Shown piece by piece: positions 10,111 to 19,998 of a stretch of 34,692 nt of DNA. Under the pieces are notes generated by a model, which was not told the DNA's origin, searched no databases, and was given only the letters and a program-made list of their open reading frames with translations. The stretch comes from Zygnema cylindricum (Eukaryota > Streptophyta > Zygnematophyceae > Zygnematales > Zygnemataceae): NCBI GenBank assembly GCA_037447655.1, contig JBBHKE010002163.1, positions 26,839 to 61,530 on the forward strand. The letters run 5' to 3'. Each line of letters opens with the position of its first letter. Within the stretch, counting starts at the first letter, position 1. The position numbers and the translations under genes are program-made.

Positions 10111-11283
10111 TGTTGAAATTTATGTATTTTCTAGGTCTATATAAGGCAAAAAGGGGACAGTGACAGCCTGCCTCTAACTCTTCACTCAAGTCCCCACACT
10201 TGTCGCAGTCAATGAAGACTTGAAGAGGAGTTGGTTCCATGGCTGCCTAGGCTGTCCAAAGAGGACAGGTAGGCAAATCTTGATAGTGTTATCTAAAAGG
10301 TTTGACGCACCCAGGATTTGATCCGAGTACCTACCGTACGTCAAACTAGCCGTTAGCTTTAACCAATAAGTCTAAAGCCAGTGCTAGAGTATAATAGGTT
10401 TGACAGATATATATATTTTTACACGTAGACTAGTTTGTATAACGGAAAATAGATACGTAATGCATAGATACAATTTTGTATAGTACGGAGTACGATTTAA
10501 TGTATTTTATGAAACGGATACCGCGCTTTTTGTTTCGAACGCGATACAAATATCGCGCGCGTATTTTCAACGGCTACAATTGTATTCGGTTTGATCGGAC
10601 AGCCACGATAGGCGCCGCGATCACGGAACATGTATTTTTGGCTTTTTTCAGCAATCACCACGTCATGTGACACGTGGCGTGACAATGTTGGATTGCGGCG
10701 ACTCCGGAGATTGCGGGAACAAATCCGGCTATGACATGTGTCGACAATTTGGCCATGTTGTACAATGGCCGTGTAGAAAGTACACCGGCACCTGTACTTT
10801 TTTGTACGACACAGTAATGTGATTGGTGGCGTACTTCAGAAGATAGAGTTTTAGAGGGGGAATAGGACTTAGAAAATTTTGGGTAGGTAGCTGCCTCTCC
10901 CAGAGAGCACCTTGTATAAATGGCAAACTTTGGCCAGCAATAACTATCAATTTACTTGACCATTTTCAGTGATTCTTTTTGCTGCGGACTCAGGGGAGTC
11001 TAGGATACACAGGGATGTAGTTGGTCAGAGTTTTTTTTCTGCCAGGGTGGCTACATTTATAAGGGAAAGTCAAAGTGGGTGAATGTGTCCAAATCTCATA
11101 TTCTAACTTTGAATTCTGTGGTGGAACTGAGCACAAAAAAAGTGTTATTTCATAGGGGTGAATCTATATTGGGGTCCTGACTGTCAAGGGGTCAGTCTTT
11201 TGGGTTTATATCAAGTTAGGAGTCGGCACTATCTAGATTAGCTTCTTTGGATCTGCCTACTTTGAGGGCCAATGGAGGTCTCA
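10111..11283 (+). repeat. LTR of copia-like family, solo copy (LTR-a)
   Basis: Starts TGTTGAAATT and ends GGTCTCA, about 1.17 kb, with the same landmark order as the other three LTRs. Its first 32 bases are identical to LTR-b, then it diverges sharply and resembles LTR-d more. No primer-binding site follows; LINE fragment B begins 13 bp later. I see no matching 5-bp duplication (GGTAT before, GAGTT after). The reading frame that spans 9965-10240 crosses the LINE/LTR boundary and is not a gene. Confidence 0.75.
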
Positions 11284-11296
11284 GAGTTTAATGCTG

Positions 11297-12891
11297 TTGT
11301 TCGCTCCCCAGCTTGTGAGCAACGTAGCAAATGTACCCCTTGCTCGTCTATAGATTGACCACAAATGCAACGGGGCTTGCGTAAAAGAGAAGGGTGCGGC
11401 AAGCTAAGTCGTAAGCGAAGTGCAGCAAAAAATTGAGGAGAAGATAAACAGAGCGAAGTGAAAATTCGTGTAGCAATAAGTCAAGCTCCAGCATCAGGCC
11501 CCGAGCATGATCGAAGTCGGCTCCGCGCTTCAGGCGTAGGGAGCGCCTGAAGTAGGTCATTGAATTCGGCGGCGGTTGCCTTATCGATAATGTGTTGTTG
11601 CCCGCGTGAGTGAATTCCGGTGATGAGGGAAGGGAACGAAGGAACTTTAGCTTGGGCCTTGACTGGTAAAAGCGCTCGAGAGGACAATAATGCTTGTTGG
11701 AATGAGAGCAAACCCTCGTCAACGTGAGAGACCGCATGAGCTAGAATAGGAGTGTCGTCCACCAAAAACCTTGAAGTTATAATTGATGCCGCCAAAGCCC
11801 AACTCCCTAGGTAAGCCGATGGTGCCAAGGTGGCCGTAGGAGGCACACCGAGACCCGCGTAAGAGACAGGTAAAGCAGCTTGTCTACGAGCGAGAAGACC
11901 TTCTGGCCGATCAAATATACCGTGGCCGACCAGTTGATGTAGAATGCCAAAGAGCCGATCATCAAAGTCGGAAAGGGAAGAAAGGAATGAAGAGTTCGGG
12001 GGTAAAGTGCGGGCTAAGTACAAAGGGCGTTGGGCAATACAACGTGTTAAGATAGCAAACACGACTTGTGAATCCGGAAGTTTGGGCAGGTCCTCACAAT
12101 GAGAAAGGTCATCTAACAAAGCGTCTTCAACAAATTGGTTAACAAAATCAAGGGCTCCAATAGGAGAACCTAAAGCCCTTATACCCTCTTGAGGAGTTGA
12201 AATACGAAATCCTGAAGGCAGAGAGAATTCCTGTGGAAGACCAGCCGAGCTCCATGCGTGACATTTGGTGAATTTGACAGAAGGTGAATTTTATAAATTT
12301 CCTCTACAAAATGGTGAAAGGCAGGAACAACTTGGTCCGGCGAGCCAACTATGTGAGTGTCGTCAGCAACTGAAGGGAACAAACATTTTTGAAAAAGCCG
12401 CAGCAGATGCTCTGAGAGCCTGCAGGTGAGCTAGGGCAAACAAAGGGGCTCCTAGAGGGTCACCTCGACTAGTACTTGTTACTGATTCCAAAGTGGTAAC
12501 GTACCCCAATGGGAAACGGATGGGATAAAATAAAGGGTTGGGTTTGGAGTAAAACGGACGGACAAAAGGGAAAAGTTGGTTAATAAGAGACGGGGCGTGT
12601 AGAATCGTCACAGGAGGCATCACAAAAATGCCAATTACGCGGTCTGTGTGTTCTTGTTGAAGAGATTTCCAATCCCCACGCAGAAAACATTGGCAGCGTG
12701 ACCTTCTCTCTCATGCCCCGCTAGCACTTCCACGGGGAGGTAGAATCAAAACCCAGAGGGGAAACAAAAGGAAAAGATGTCATGCAGCAAGGTTATTGTT
12801 ATTAAGGGACCGAAGCCCAACTTCAACCATCTCTTGAAGATGAGGAGGAATCCGCGAATAGAGCCTTGGTATGGGGTAACCCAAATGGTAT
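11297..12891 (-). pseudogene. LINE reverse transcriptase fragment B (degenerate)
   Basis: Second copy of the fragment-A sequence, same strand and extent at its upstream end, but cut short at the C-terminal HLLRCSHGGER region where LTR-a ends. The RT motif RGDPLGAPLFALAHLQA is present, and the catalytic block reads SVADDTHIV, so unlike copy A the aspartate pair is intact. The longest continuous piece (12119-11481 on the minus strand) covers the thumb and C-terminal region, including PSAYLGSWALAASIITSRFL. Frameshifts still break the protein. Its upstream edge abuts LTR-b exactly as copy A abuts LTR-a. Confidence 0.82.
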
Positions 12892-14020
12892 TGTTGAAAT
12901 TTATGTATTTTCTAGGTCTATATTAGGATAGAAAACGAGCAGAGGGAGTCTGCCTCTAACTCCTTTCTCCAAGCCTCCACACTTGTTGTAGTCACTAAAG
13001 GCTGGATAGGGAGCTAGAGCCATGGCTGCCTAGGCCCTCTAGAGAGAAAGGGAGTAGTTTTGGTAGATTTGCCAAAAAAGGGATTGACGGACCCAAGAAT
13101 TGATCTTGGTACATGCAGTCCGTCAAATCTCTGATAGCCGTTATCTTTGTCCAATAGTCTAGGACCTGTGCTGAGATATGTAGGGTTCGACAAATATTTA
13201 AAGATGAACACATAGACTAATTCATTTAACGTAAAAAATAAGATTCTGAACACATAGATACAGTATAATTTAGTACGAATTAGGATACCGCACAAAACAA
13301 ATGTGAGGCATATTTATTTCGACGGCTAGAATTAAAAGTCTGTCTTGATCGGACAACCATGATGGGAGTAGATATGGCGGAGTGGGCGTTTTGGCGTTTT
13401 TCGGTCACCGCCACTCTGGATGACACGTGGTAATATCTTACGGGTTTATGGAAACTTTGGAGCGCACGACAACAAGTCTGGGTGTGACAAATGTCACCAT
13501 TATTGCCATGCCGTACAAATATCATTGCAGAAAGTACTCGGTACCTGCATTTTTTGTGCGTACAATCTTCAAATTGGGTGACGTCACCGTATAGGGTTAA
13601 GAGGGTTTTAGGACTTAGAAAAATAGTAGGTATCACTCTCTGAGAGCTTCTATACATAAGGTCAACTTTGATAAGCCATATCAAACTCTTCGGAGGAGCA
13701 AATTCAATATTTCTTTTTGCTGCGGCCTTAGGGGAGTCCAGGCTACACATGGGTGTAGTTGGTCAGAGATTTTGCTTGCCAAGGTGGCTACACTTGTAAA
13801 GGAAAATCAAAGTAGGGGAATGTTCCCAAATAATCATATTTTAACTTTGCACACTGTCAGGGAACTGAGCACACAGATTGTCTTCTTTCACAAGCGTGAA
13901 GCTCAATTAGGGTTTTGACTATCAGGGTGTCAATCATTTGGGTTTATATCAACTTAGATTTGGCACTATCTAGATAAGCTTCTTTAGATCTGCGGTTTAT
14001 GTGGGAGAATGAAGCTCACA
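12892..14020 (+). repeat. 5' LTR (LTR-b)
   Basis: Begins TGTTGAAATT and ends AGCTCACA. It carries the TTGACGGACC...GTCCGTCAA hairpin at about 13082-13129, a degraded GTAC palindrome near 13510-13560 and the CTTCTATACATAAGGTCAAC block near 13645. It closely matches LTR-c over its whole length. Confidence 0.85.
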
Positions 14021-14025
14021 GAATT

Positions 14026-14044
14026 GTAGGTTATGGGCCCACCA
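14026..14044 (+). other. Primer-binding site for a half-tRNA (initiator Met)
   Basis: GTAGGTTATGGGCCCACCA is complementary to the anticodon stem-loop of plant initiator tRNA-Met, whose arm reads GGTGGGCCCATAACCCAC; one base of 19 differs (A at 14028). It starts 5 nt after the LTR. Priming from the anticodon region rather than the tRNA 3' end is the half-tRNA mechanism known from Drosophila copia and yeast Ty5. The gag ATG at 14033 lies inside this site. Confidence 0.85.
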
Positions 14045-15284
14045 TCTAGGGTGCCCATGTTTGATGGAACATTCATCACTTATTGGGGATTTATGATGGA
14101 GGGATTGCTTTTTGAAAAGCACTTATGGGGAATTGTTTTGGGACAAGTGAGGTGTCGGCCACCAGGTTTCGGTGGAACTCACTATAGAGATTTGTCTAGG
14201 GCTTCCCAGAAAACCAACCAGAGTTTAGATGCAACGGAAGGTGAAGGGAAAATCATTGCAATGGAAGGGGGAAAAGGGAAGAAGGGTAAAAGATAACCTA
14301 TGGTGAGGGGAGCTAGACTCTCGGCTACGGTTCCACCTCTGGGGGTTATAACTAAACCAAAAGCTGAAGAAAATGACAGAAAAATTTGGGTGTATAAAAA
14401 CACTATAGCAAAACATCTCATACTTAGTTACGTGTCTAAGTCCATAGCTATCACTCTTATAGGCTTAACCAAATCTTCAAAAATCCGGGAAGCACTAATT
14501 AAGACTTGTAAAAGTGAGACTATACAGAGGCAGCAGTTAGTAAAACAAAAAATAGAGGCCTATGTTTATAAAGGCGGTAGCATGATAGAGTTTTGAATGA
14601 TATTGTTGCATTATATGTTGAGTTTGCTAGTGCGGGTATGTAGAATCTGAGGTGAGAAAGATTAACACACTAATCATGAAACTTCCACATGAGTACGAAA
14701 ACATCATTAACCGTATGCATGAAATGGATTACTCCTCATGGAATTGGAGCACTACCATGGGGATGATTCTTGAGAGGGAAAGCACTTTGGAGCTTCGTAG
14801 GGGAAGGGACAAGATGAGTGTTCTAACAGCCGGTGGTGACAGGTGGAAGCGTGATGAGTGGAATGTTGGTGACTGGTGGAAGCGTTATGAGAGGAAGAAG
14901 GATAAAGATAAACCTTATCATAACTTCGGTAGAAAGAGAGAAAGAGGAAAAGAAAGGGGAGCTTCGAAAGGAGGGGTTTCCTTCTTTTGTAGGGAATCGG
15001 GTCAATATATGGCGGAATGTCTTTCTTTGGAAGAGATTAGAAGTTGGAATGTAAATGAGGAGGAAGCAGGGGAAGAGGAGAAACGGGATGAAGATATTTC
15101 GGAGCTTCTCCACATTGGTAGTATAGGGAAGCTAGTAAAGCACACAAAAATTTCCACAAAAACAACAGTGTGCTTTTGGAGGTATAAGGGAAGTGAAGTG
15201 AAGAGAAAGGAGGTACTTAATGTAGTTAAACATGATGAGGATGGCAAAGAGTGTGGAGTAAATGACTTAGAAATGAGAAATTGA
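14033..15284 (+). pseudogene. Copia-type gag, frame-broken
   Basis: The N-terminus has the copia gag signature VPMFDGTFITYWGFMMEGLL followed by LWGIVLG. An in-frame stop at 14294-14296 interrupts it, then the same frame continues with KNTIAKHLILSYVSKSIAIT to a stop at 14594. A frameshifted segment reads VLNDIVALYVEFASAGM, and the frame from 14652 gives KINTLIMKLPHEYENIINRM, the family's LP-SYE-L block. Near 14985 FFCRESGQYMAECL is a degenerate zinc knuckle whose first cysteine pair is incomplete. A basic region (KRERGKERGASKG) precedes it and an acidic tail follows. At least two frameshifts plus stops make it non-functional. A capsid-like nucleic-acid-binding role is inferred from the family. 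Confidence 0.8.
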
Positions 15285-15995
15285 GATCTAGAATTAAAAT
15301 TGGAAGAAGGGAAAAATCAGAATATTTAGGATATTCTAATAGATGTTTCGGACCCAAAAAACTGGTCGGAAAAGGTAACTTCGATAAATTCCGAGGAATG
15401 GGGAAAAGTAAATATAGAAGGAGCCTCAAAGGATAAGGGAGAAAGGGACAATTTAATGAAAGGTTTAAGGGAGGAGAAATATTTTATGGGAATCAAAATG
15501 AAAAGTGATAGTGAAAAGACTCATATGGATTTGAAAGGGGGAAGTGGGGAAGATGTAGAATTTATGAGAACTTTAGTAGAGACTAGTGGTTTTTAGATTA
15601 ATTTTGGGGAGGGTGGATTTGACATCACTACTTGGTGTGATGTCACTTATGAAGATGTGTGTGTGAAAGGGTTGGCATCTAGGTATGCGTTGTAGATTGG
15701 GGATGGGGCTGGCTGTTGGAACTACAAGCGGGAAGTTGGATTTTGCTCGGATGAAAAAGGGATATGGTGGATAAAATCTTTGCTCCAAGAGCTTGGATTT
15801 ATGAAAAGTGACATGCACAATAAAACGTGTGATCAACAAGATGCAAATGTTTATTTCGGCACATCTAATACACTTTTTTAAACACGGGGGTATTCACTTA
15901 AATTTTTATGAGACTAAAAGAAAAAGAAAAAAAAAAGGAAAAATATTTTTGTTTTGTTGTTTTTCTTAAGTGGGAGTTGAAAGAAAAGTAGACTA
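15285..15995 (+). other. Retrotransposon internal region after gag
   Basis: Purine-rich sequence with stop codons in all frames and no recognisable protease, integrase or reverse-transcriptase motif. A short palindrome, GACATCACTACTTGGTGTGA continuing to TGTC, lies near 15622. This is where pol would be expected in an autonomous copia element. Confidence 0.6.
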
Positions 15996-16009
15996 GAAAA
16001 TAAGGGGAG
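15996..16009 (+). other. Polypurine tract
   Basis: GAAAATAAGGGGAG-type purine run ending directly at the TG of the 3' LTR (16010). This position and composition are those of the plus-strand primer of LTR retrotransposons. Confidence 0.75.
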
Positions 16010-17147
16010 TGTTGAAATTGATGTCTTTTCTAGGTCTATATTAGGATAGAAAAGGAGGAAAGGCAGTCTGCCTTAAACTCCTTTCTCCAAGCCCCCACAC
16101 TTGTTGTAGTCACTAAAGGTTGGATATGGAGCTAGAGTCATGGCTGCCTCGGCCCTCTAGAGAGACAAAGAGTAGTTTTGGTGGATTTACCATAAAAGGG
16201 ATTGACGGACCTAGGAACTCATCCGGGTACCTGCTGCCGTCAAATCTCTGATAACCGTTAGCTTTGTCCATTAGTCTAAGACGTGTGCTGAGGTATGTAG
16301 GGTTCGACAAATATTTAGATGAATAAGTAGACTAATTCATTTAACGTAACAAATAAGATTCTCATGACATAGATATAGTTAGATTTAGTACGAATTAGGA
16401 TAACGCACGAAACAAATGTGCGGCATATTTGTTTCGACGGGTAGAATTAAAAGTCAGTCTTGATCAGACGGCCATGGTGAGAGTTGATATTGCGGAGTGG
16501 GCGTTTTGGCGTTTTTTTATCACCGCCACTTAGGATAACACGTGGCAACATCTTACGGGTTTATGAAATCTCCATAACGCACGATAACAAGTTCGGATGT
16601 GACAGATATAACCAATATGGCCATGCCGTACAAATGTCGTACAAAAAGTACTCCGACACATGTACTTTTATGTACGGTACACTTTTTTTATTGGTGTCGT
16701 ACGTCAGAAGTAGAGAGTTTAGAGAGGGGTTTAGGACTAAGAAAAATAGTAGGTAGCCGCCTCTCTTTGAGAGAGCTTCTATACAAAAGATAAACTTTGA
16801 CCAACCATAACTAACTACTCAGGGGAGAAAATTCAGTGATTTTTTTTGCTGCAGACTCAAGGGAGTCCAAGCTATACAAGGGTGTAGTTGGTCAAAGATT
16901 TTTCCCACCAGGGTGGTTGCATTTGTAAAGGAAAGTCAAAGTGGCGTAAGGTGTCCAAATACACATATTCTAGCTTTGCACTCTGTTGGGGAACTGAGCA
17001 CATCGATTGTCTTCTTTCCTAGGGGTGAAGCTCAATTGGGGTTCTGACTGTCAAGGTGTCAGTCATTTGGGTTTGTGTCAACTTGGAGTCAGCATATCTA
17101 GTTAACCTTCTTGGATCTGCAATTTCTCGGGGGGAATGGAGCTCACA
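16010..17147 (+). repeat. 3' LTR (LTR-c)
   Basis: Begins TGTTGAAATT and ends GAGCTCACA. It parallels LTR-b throughout and retains the intact GTACAAAAAGTAC palindrome near 16638. The following base opens LINE sequence on the other strand. Confidence 0.85.
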
Positions 17148-17848
17148 TAATTTAAGGTAGCATCCTATAACGTTAAGATTGCGAACAAAATCCCAATCGT
17201 GGTGAGAGGGGTGGTGTTGGAGGGAGGGAGCATTGGTGTCGTCTTGGGCATGAGAAGAGGTTGGGACGATCTTGGGACACGCTTTTACATGTCCCGCTAA
17301 ACTCGCACCTTGGGCGTAAGGCTTCCCACAACTTGGACAAGGGACTCGAGATGTAGGGGTGTTAAAGGAATGGTGGACAGGCGAAGGGGAACGATGAGGA
17401 GAATAGGTCGAATGTGGGCCGTAGAAATATGGACTTGAGAGGGAGGTATGATGTTTGTATGAGGGGGATGGGACGACAAAATTGGTATATAGGGGAAAAA
17501 TAAAGGTGGGTTAGTTAGAGGAGGGGTAGAAGGGCTCTCCATTAGGGCTGGAGGAAGAGGACGGTCGAAAATGAAGGTCAAAGACAAGTCTTGAGGTTGC
17601 TCTCGTCGATGAGGAGGGAAATACCCTGGTGTAGGGAAAGGTAGGGTATGGTGCTCTCCAGATTCCGGCGAGGGCACGAGAACAAGGGGAGCTTTTGGGT
17701 GACAAGGTAGGGGTGAGGGTGTGATTGTGGGTGGTGGAGGAGGCGGTTCAGGAGGGTGGGACAACCTTGAGGAGATGGTTTGTACACGCGGATGCGTTGG
17801 AGACGATGGGGAAGGAGAGCAAGACGCCCTTCGTTTATGACAGGCCAT
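17148..17848 (-). pseudogene. LINE N-terminal fragment with Cys-His zinc finger
   Basis: Minus-strand frame starting MACHKRRAS at 17848, proline- and serine-rich for about 165 residues, then a frameshift. The shifted frame reads CPSCGKPYAQGASLAGHVKA followed by C, a C-x2-C-x12-H-x3-C finger at 17339-17277, then DWDFVRNLNV before being cut by LTR-c at 17147. N-terminal fingers of this kind precede the RT in REL-type LINEs. Strand and order place it upstream of RT fragment B, so it may be the head of the same LINE, now split by the copia element. The sequence between finger and RT is missing, so simple interruption does not explain everything. Confidence 0.7.
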
Positions 17849-17860
17849 ATGAACTGAAGA

Positions 17861-17952
17861 GTAACTTGTTAAAATTCCGCAAATAAGTAGGGCCCAAAAA
17901 GGTCTCGTAACTTGTCAAAATTTCGCAAATAAGTGGGGCCCACAAAGGTCTC
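17861..17952 (-). repeat. 46-bp tandem duplication at LINE 5' end
   Basis: Two adjacent 46-bp units (17861-17906 and 17907-17952), both starting GTAACTTGT and ending AAAGGTCTC, with about five differences. They lie 13 bp upstream of the LINE ATG on the minus strand. Position suggests 5'-UTR monomers, as known for some LINE promoters; that role is inference. Confidence 0.65.
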
Positions 17953-18320
17953 GTTGAACTGTGCGAGACGAAAGGGGGAGCAAGTAAAGGCGGAAACCCG
18001 AAACCGCGAAATGAAAGCCTCGTACCGGTGAACGGTACCCGCTTCTGGCTCTATATTTAGGTGGATTTTTTTTTGTTCTTTGCGTTGGTTTTTCGTTTAA
18101 TTTCCTTCGCCAATCAGTCTCCCACTGGTTGATTTGCTGCTACCCTAACCTATTGCAGACTGGAACGCTCACCGAATGTCATGTGTCACCTGGCTGTGGA
18201 CGGTTGAGCACATACACCAAGGTGTTTAGGTGTCACTCACCCGAAAGGATCCGAGCGTCCACGAACGGCAACGGTGTTTTCAAACCAGGTCCTCATGTCC
18301 TCTTCCTTGTGTGCAGTAAG
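17953..18320. other. Intergenic, no gene seen
   Basis: Contains a small palindrome GTACCGGTGAACGGTAC near 18023. A 71-codon frame at 18129-18344 shows no motif. It may be the 5' UTR of the LINE or flanking DNA. Confidence 0.45.
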
Positions 18321-18941
18321 TTCAAAATTCTGTTGGCCGACTAATACGACTCCAAATTGGGCGGCAAATATGGTAGCCGATTGCCACAAACGGAAAAAAG
18401 GAAATCGTTCGAAACTGGTAGAGCCGATAATGGAAGAACGGCAGAACGGATGGAGCTGATTCGCCGACTATTATAAAGGGTTCTGAAAAGATTTATTTTT
18501 TTTAGTAACTGCACGCCAAATTTGGCGCCCGATACACGAAAAACACGAAAAGAATGAAAGAAATCCTTAGTGGGAAGCCATGGCCGAAGATTGTAGAAAG
18601 TTGTTGGCAAAAAAGTACGAACTGATTTAAGCGGAGGATGTCAGGAAGAGCAAAATTCCTGTTGGCGGACTAAAGGAGCGCCAAATTGGGCGGCAAAAGC
18701 GGGAGGAGATTGCCATGAAAATAAAAAAGGAAATCGGTTGAAATTAGCAGAGTCGATTATGGAAAAACTAGATAATAAATGGAGCTGATTTTACCAGTAA
18801 TATAAAGATTTTGAAAAAAGCTTTTGTTAGAGTACTTCCACACCAAATATGCCGTCGGATACACGAAAAAAAATGAGAAAAACTCTAGCAGGAAGTCATG
18901 GCTAAAGTTTCTAGAAGGACGCTGGCGAAAAAATGTGTGGA
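18321..18941. repeat. ~325-bp degenerate direct duplication
   Basis: Two head-to-tail copies, about 18321-18647 and 18648-18941. Shared landmarks in order: AAATTCTGTTGGC, CCAAATTGGGCGGCAAA, GGAAATCG, TGGAGCTGATT, the GATACACGAAAAA block, and GGAAGCCATGGC versus GGAAGTCATGGC. Divergence is perhaps 25%. No open frame is conserved between the copies, so it looks non-coding. Confidence 0.6.
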
Positions 18942-19475
18942 AAAAATTTGTAAATATGTAAAAACCTAAATCTTACTTTAACCTGGCGATGTCGAAACAT
19001 AATATTGGAGTATAGCATTTGGACCACGTAGCTTAGGCCATAAGGCCGTTGTAATGGAAACCTCTCCGTTTACGCAAAAAGTTAACTAACTCACGAGCTA
19101 TTTTTGTGCTAAAAAAGATTCGGCCAATAGAATTTGCTTCCTCCTTACCATTACAGCCAAACGAAGGGCTCCTCGTTACAATTACTGCACTGTAGTTCAC
19201 CATGATACCCTTGCCGAAACTACAAACTGCACATAGAATACCATGAACACTGTGTCGTACGGCATAGCACACCGCGAATAACACTCGAGGTAAAAACAAC
19301 TAATCCAGTCCAGGTTTTTAGGCTGTTAAACATTAATAGAGTTCACTATATTTTTTTTCTGAACATAGCACTAATTACTTATTTTGTAAGCGGTCTTAAA
19401 ATTTTCCATGTCTCTTGACTCATATTAGAATGGACAACGATAGATTATTTCTCAACGTTATAGTACAGTACAGTA
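18942..19475. other. Intergenic, no gene seen
   Basis: Nothing recognisable. A minus-strand frame of 88 codons (19033-19299) lacks motifs. Confidence 0.5.
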
Positions 19476-19996
19476 CATCGCGCATCGTTATTAGTGCCAA
19501 CAACTCTAATTTGGGTTCTTAAAATTTTGATTTTTTTCCCCAAATAAGATACATGATTTTAATTTTTCTTTGACGATAATTAAGGTACCGCACAAAATAG
19601 GGTAAAGAACGAAAGTACAATAATATCTAAATAGTGTGGTGTACGTTCGATGTCAGACCGTACATAACTGTACCTTTTCAAGTGAAATTTTACAAAAAAT
19701 GAAATCAATCAGACGCGCACGCATGGGAACGTGCGCTAAAAAAACGGGATTGGTTACTCTGACATGTACGGATATTTAAATTTCACAACAGTCTACGATT
19801 TTTTATATTTTGTACGGATACATATAATAATGTATATAATCGTACAGAAAAAATTCCATTTTTGCTTCTCCAAATTAGCATTAACGCCGAAATTAGAATA
19901 CACCTTTTTTTTAATTTCAAATTCTAAATTAGCATCAATTACGGTAGATTTACTTCCACACTATTTAAGCCTTGACATTAATAACGATGCGCGGTG
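19476..19996. mobile_element. TA-flanked MITE (copy 2, long form)
   Basis: Inverted ends CATCGCGCATCGTTATTAGTG (left) and CACCGCGCATCGTTATTAATG (right, other strand) match copy 1 at 3111, and TA flanks both ends (19474-19475, 19997-19998). The subterminal sequence TCTAATTTGGGTTCTTAAAA is also shared with copy 1. The body is about 300 bp longer than in copy 1 and contains several GTAC palindromes. No transposase frame is present. Confidence 0.7.
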
Positions 19997-19998
19997 TA

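Larger units (their letters stand above)
12892..17147 (+). mobile_element. Non-autonomous Ty1/copia-like LTR retrotransposon (gag only)
   Basis: A 4256-bp element with two directly repeated LTRs (12892-14020 and 16010-17147), both TG...CA. It has a half-tRNA primer site 5 nt after the 5' LTR, a decayed copia-type gag, and a polypurine tract directly before the 3' LTR. The internal region is only about 2 kb and shows no protease, integrase, reverse transcriptase or RNase H. This fits a gag-only (TR-GAG-like) derivative or a pol-deleted copy that relied on another element. The LTRs differ by roughly 12% by eye, so insertion is old. Flanks GGTAT and TAATT do not form a target duplication, which implies later rearrangement. 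Confidence 0.8.

Noticed and set aside
9965-10240. 91-codon minus-strand frame
   Set aside because: It crosses the boundary between LTR-a and the LINE fragment, so it is a chance fusion of two elements.
7282-17147. Autonomous DIRS-like or inverted-repeat retroelement
   Set aside because: No tyrosine recombinase is visible and the RT motifs are LINE-type, so inverted LTRs are better explained by separate insertions or rearrangement.
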